From the NCBI GenBank assembly GCA_035762005.1, contig DASTQA010000094.1, positions 1 through 20,759 on the forward strand: a stretch of 20,759 bases of DNA. The letters run 5' to 3'. Every line of letters begins with the position of its first letter. Position 1 is the first letter of the stretch. A program made the position numbers and the translations under genes. This DNA comes from JAIBJN01 sp035762005 (lineage in GTDB: Bacteria; Actinomycetota; Thermoleophilia; Gaiellales; Gaiellaceae). Below, in pieces: positions 19,695 through 20,759 of this stretch. Below the pieces are notes generated by a model. The model was not told the DNA's origin. It did not search any database and saw nothing but the letters and a program-made list of their open reading frames with translations.

Positions 19695-19722
19695 GCGGAG
19701 GCGGGCGTCCGCCCGCCTCCGC
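19695..19722 (+). terminator. Strong GC hairpin terminator after the beta-propeller gene
   Basis: GCGGAGGCGGGC pairs perfectly with GCCCGCCTCCGC (12 bp, loop GTCC). It lies 10 bp past the stop and before the promoter of the next gene. There is no T-tract, as is usual in such genomes. Confidence 0.7.
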
Positions 19723-19740
19723 GCTCTCCCGCCGTCGACC

Positions 19741-19746
19741 TACGAT
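19741..19746 (+). promoter_or_regulatory. Leaderless -10 of the first dehydrogenase gene
   Basis: TACGAT fits TANNNT and ends exactly 6 nt before the GTG at 19753. No Shine-Dalgarno is present. Confidence 0.55.
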
Positions 19747-19752
19747 GACGGC

Positions 19753-20628
19753 GTGCGGGCGGTCGCCCTCGACGACGCCGGGCAGCCGGCGCTCACGGAG
19801 CTCCCCGAGCCGGACGGCGCCGGGGAGCTCGTCCGCGTCCGCGCCTGCGGGCTCTGCGGCACCGACGTGCAGAAGCTCGGCCGCTCGGCGCGCGGGACGG
19901 TGCTCGGGCACGAGGTCGTCGCCGAGCGCGCGGACGGGCGTCGCGTCGCGCTCGTCCACCACCTCCCGTGCGGCGAGTGCGAACGCTGCCGCGCGGGGCA
20001 CGAGACGACGTGCGAGCGCTTCCCGGCGCCGACGATCGTCCCCGGCGGGCTCGCAGAACGGGCGCGCGCCGCGGCGACGGTGGCCCTCCCGAACGGCGTG
20101 GACGACGCCACCGGCACGTTCGCCGAGCCGCTCGCCTGCGTCCTCCGCGCGCTCGAGCGCGTCCCGCGCGGGCGTGTCCTCGTCGTCGGCTGCGGGTTCG
20201 CGGGGCTCCTCTTCGTGCAGGCGCTCGTCCGCCGCGGCGACGAGGTGCTCGCCGCCGACCCGCTCCCGCCCCGGCTCGAGCTGGCGCTCGGCTACGGCGC
20301 CGAGCCGGCGGACGGCCCGGTGGACGCCGCTGTCCTCTGCGCCCACGCCGGGCTGGACGGGGCGCTGGCCGCCCTCGAGCCCGGCGGCACGCTGCTCGTC
20401 TTCTCGTGGCTCCCCGACCGGGCGCCCGTCGACTTCGAGGCCGTCCTGCGCCGCGAGCTGACGCTCGTCGGCTCCTGCTCGGCGACGCCGGCGGCCATGC
20501 GGGACGCCGCGGCGCTCCTTCCGGAGCTCGACCCGATCCCGACCGTGACACTCCCGCTCGAGCGCTTCGCCGAGGGGCTCGACCTCTACCGGGCGCACGC
20601 TGCCGTCAAGGTCGTCTACACGCCGTGA
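19753..20628 (+). CDS. Zinc-dependent medium-chain alcohol dehydrogenase
   Basis: A 291-aa MDR-family protein. Catalytic zinc ligands are Cys35 (CGLCGTD) and His53-Glu54 (LGHEVV), with Glu125 in AEPLACVLRAL. A structural zinc site is formed by Cys73, Cys76, Cys79 and Cys87 (CGECERCRAGHETTC). The Rossmann fold has VLVVGCGFAGLLFVQAL with a GxGxxG motif. It would oxidise an alcohol or polyol with NAD(P). It is about 50 residues shorter than typical members (about 340), from compact loops rather than a missing domain. The GTG at 19753 is supported by the TACGAT element 6 nt upstream. The stop overlaps the next dehydrogenase start as GTGA (20625-20628), so the two are co-translated and may act on one pathway. 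Substrate is unknown. Confidence 0.9.
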   Translation: MRAVALDDAGQPALTELPEPDGAGELVRVRACGLCGTDVQKLGRSARGTVLGHEVVAERADGRRVALVHHLPCGECERCRAGHETTCERFPAPTIVPGGLAERARAAATVALPNGVDDATGTFAEPLACVLRALERVPRGRVLVVGCGFAGLLFVQALVRRGDEVLAADPLPPRLELALGYGAEPADGPVDAAVLCAHAGLDGALAALEPGGTLLVFSWLPDRAPVDFEAVLRRELTLVGSCSATPAAMRDAAALLPELDPIPTVTLPLERFAEGLDLYRAHAAVKVVYTP

Positions 20629-20759
20629 GGGCGCTCCTCTACCACGGGCCCGGCGACCTGCGCGTGGAGGAGGTGCCGCGCCCGGAGCCCGGCCCGGGCG
20701 ACGTCCTCGTCCAGGTCGAGGTCGCGCTCACGGACGGGACCGACGCGAAGGCGTTCCGG
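20625..20759 (+). CDS. Medium-chain dehydrogenase, N-terminal fragment
   Basis: The first 45 codons are present and the window ends inside the gene. The GTG start overlaps the previous stop (GTGA). RALLYHGPGDLRVEEVPRPEPGPGDVLVQVEVA is the usual N-terminal beta-strand pattern of MDR dehydrogenases. The catalytic-zinc motif that usually reads CGTD is here DGTD (Asp37), so the zinc site is altered or absent. Its pairing with an intact zinc enzyme suggests the two work together, perhaps on a polyol or sugar. Confidence 0.8.
   Translation, partial: MRALLYHGPGDLRVEEVPRPEPGPGDVLVQVEVALTDGTDAKAFR

Noticed and set aside
1..20759. Mobile elements, CRISPR arrays, phage genes
   Set aside because: No transposase or integrase motifs, no regularly spaced repeats of CRISPR size, no terminal inverted repeats were seen.

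Overview
The window is about 20.8 kb of very GC-rich, densely packed bacterial chromosome. GTG starts are common, stop/start overlaps are frequent (ATGA, GTGA), and many genes look leaderless. Gene families (winged-helix HTH_42, DUF1089, 2TM, TPR-LuxR regulators, Zn-ribbon/cyclase/AAA/TPR proteins, SRPBCC+ArsR, WYL+VOC) fit a high-GC actinobacterium, perhaps Thermoleophilia. There is no rRNA or marker gene to fix the taxonomy. No phage, transposon or CRISPR is visible.

Layout. (1) 1-1226: end of a winged-helix protein, a small membrane protein, a 2TM protein. (2) 1227-4545: a light/B12 module. A CarH-type MerR-cobalamin photoreceptor gene (minus strand, followed by a DUF1089 gene) faces a plus-strand group: DUF378 membrane protein, unknown protein, atypical SDR. 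The promoter of that group carries two TGTACA sites exactly 11 bp apart over its -10, which matches the operator architecture known for CarH. (3) 4567-10761: a cyclic-nucleotide set. It has a stand-alone CNB-domain protein, a 1067-aa Zn-ribbon/class III cyclase/AAA/TPR protein, a secreted DUF11-like protein, and a second class III adenylyl cyclase with a MerR-like N-terminus. (4) 10801-13664: a small methyltransferase, an alpha/beta hydrolase, a cupin and a CzcO-type flavoprotein. (5) 13779-18169: a TPR-LuxR regulator, a decayed monooxygenase remnant, a WYL regulator divergent from a VOC protein, and an ArsR-SRPBCC operon. (6) 18373-20759: tRNA-Ala(CGC), a secreted beta-propeller protein with four 11-bp repeats in its promoter, and two overlapping medium-chain dehydrogenases (the second cut by the window edge).

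Regulation is the richest aspect. Seven genes have a TANNNT -10 hexamer exactly 6 nt before the start codon (an eighth has GACAAT), implying leaderless transcripts. Several of these promoters also carry symmetric or iterated repeats that look like operators. The best candidates for something undescribed are the CarH-like circuit, in which the photoreceptor lacks the His expected for the light-state ligand and controls uncharacterised genes, and the tandem 11-bp repeat array upstream of the beta-propeller gene.
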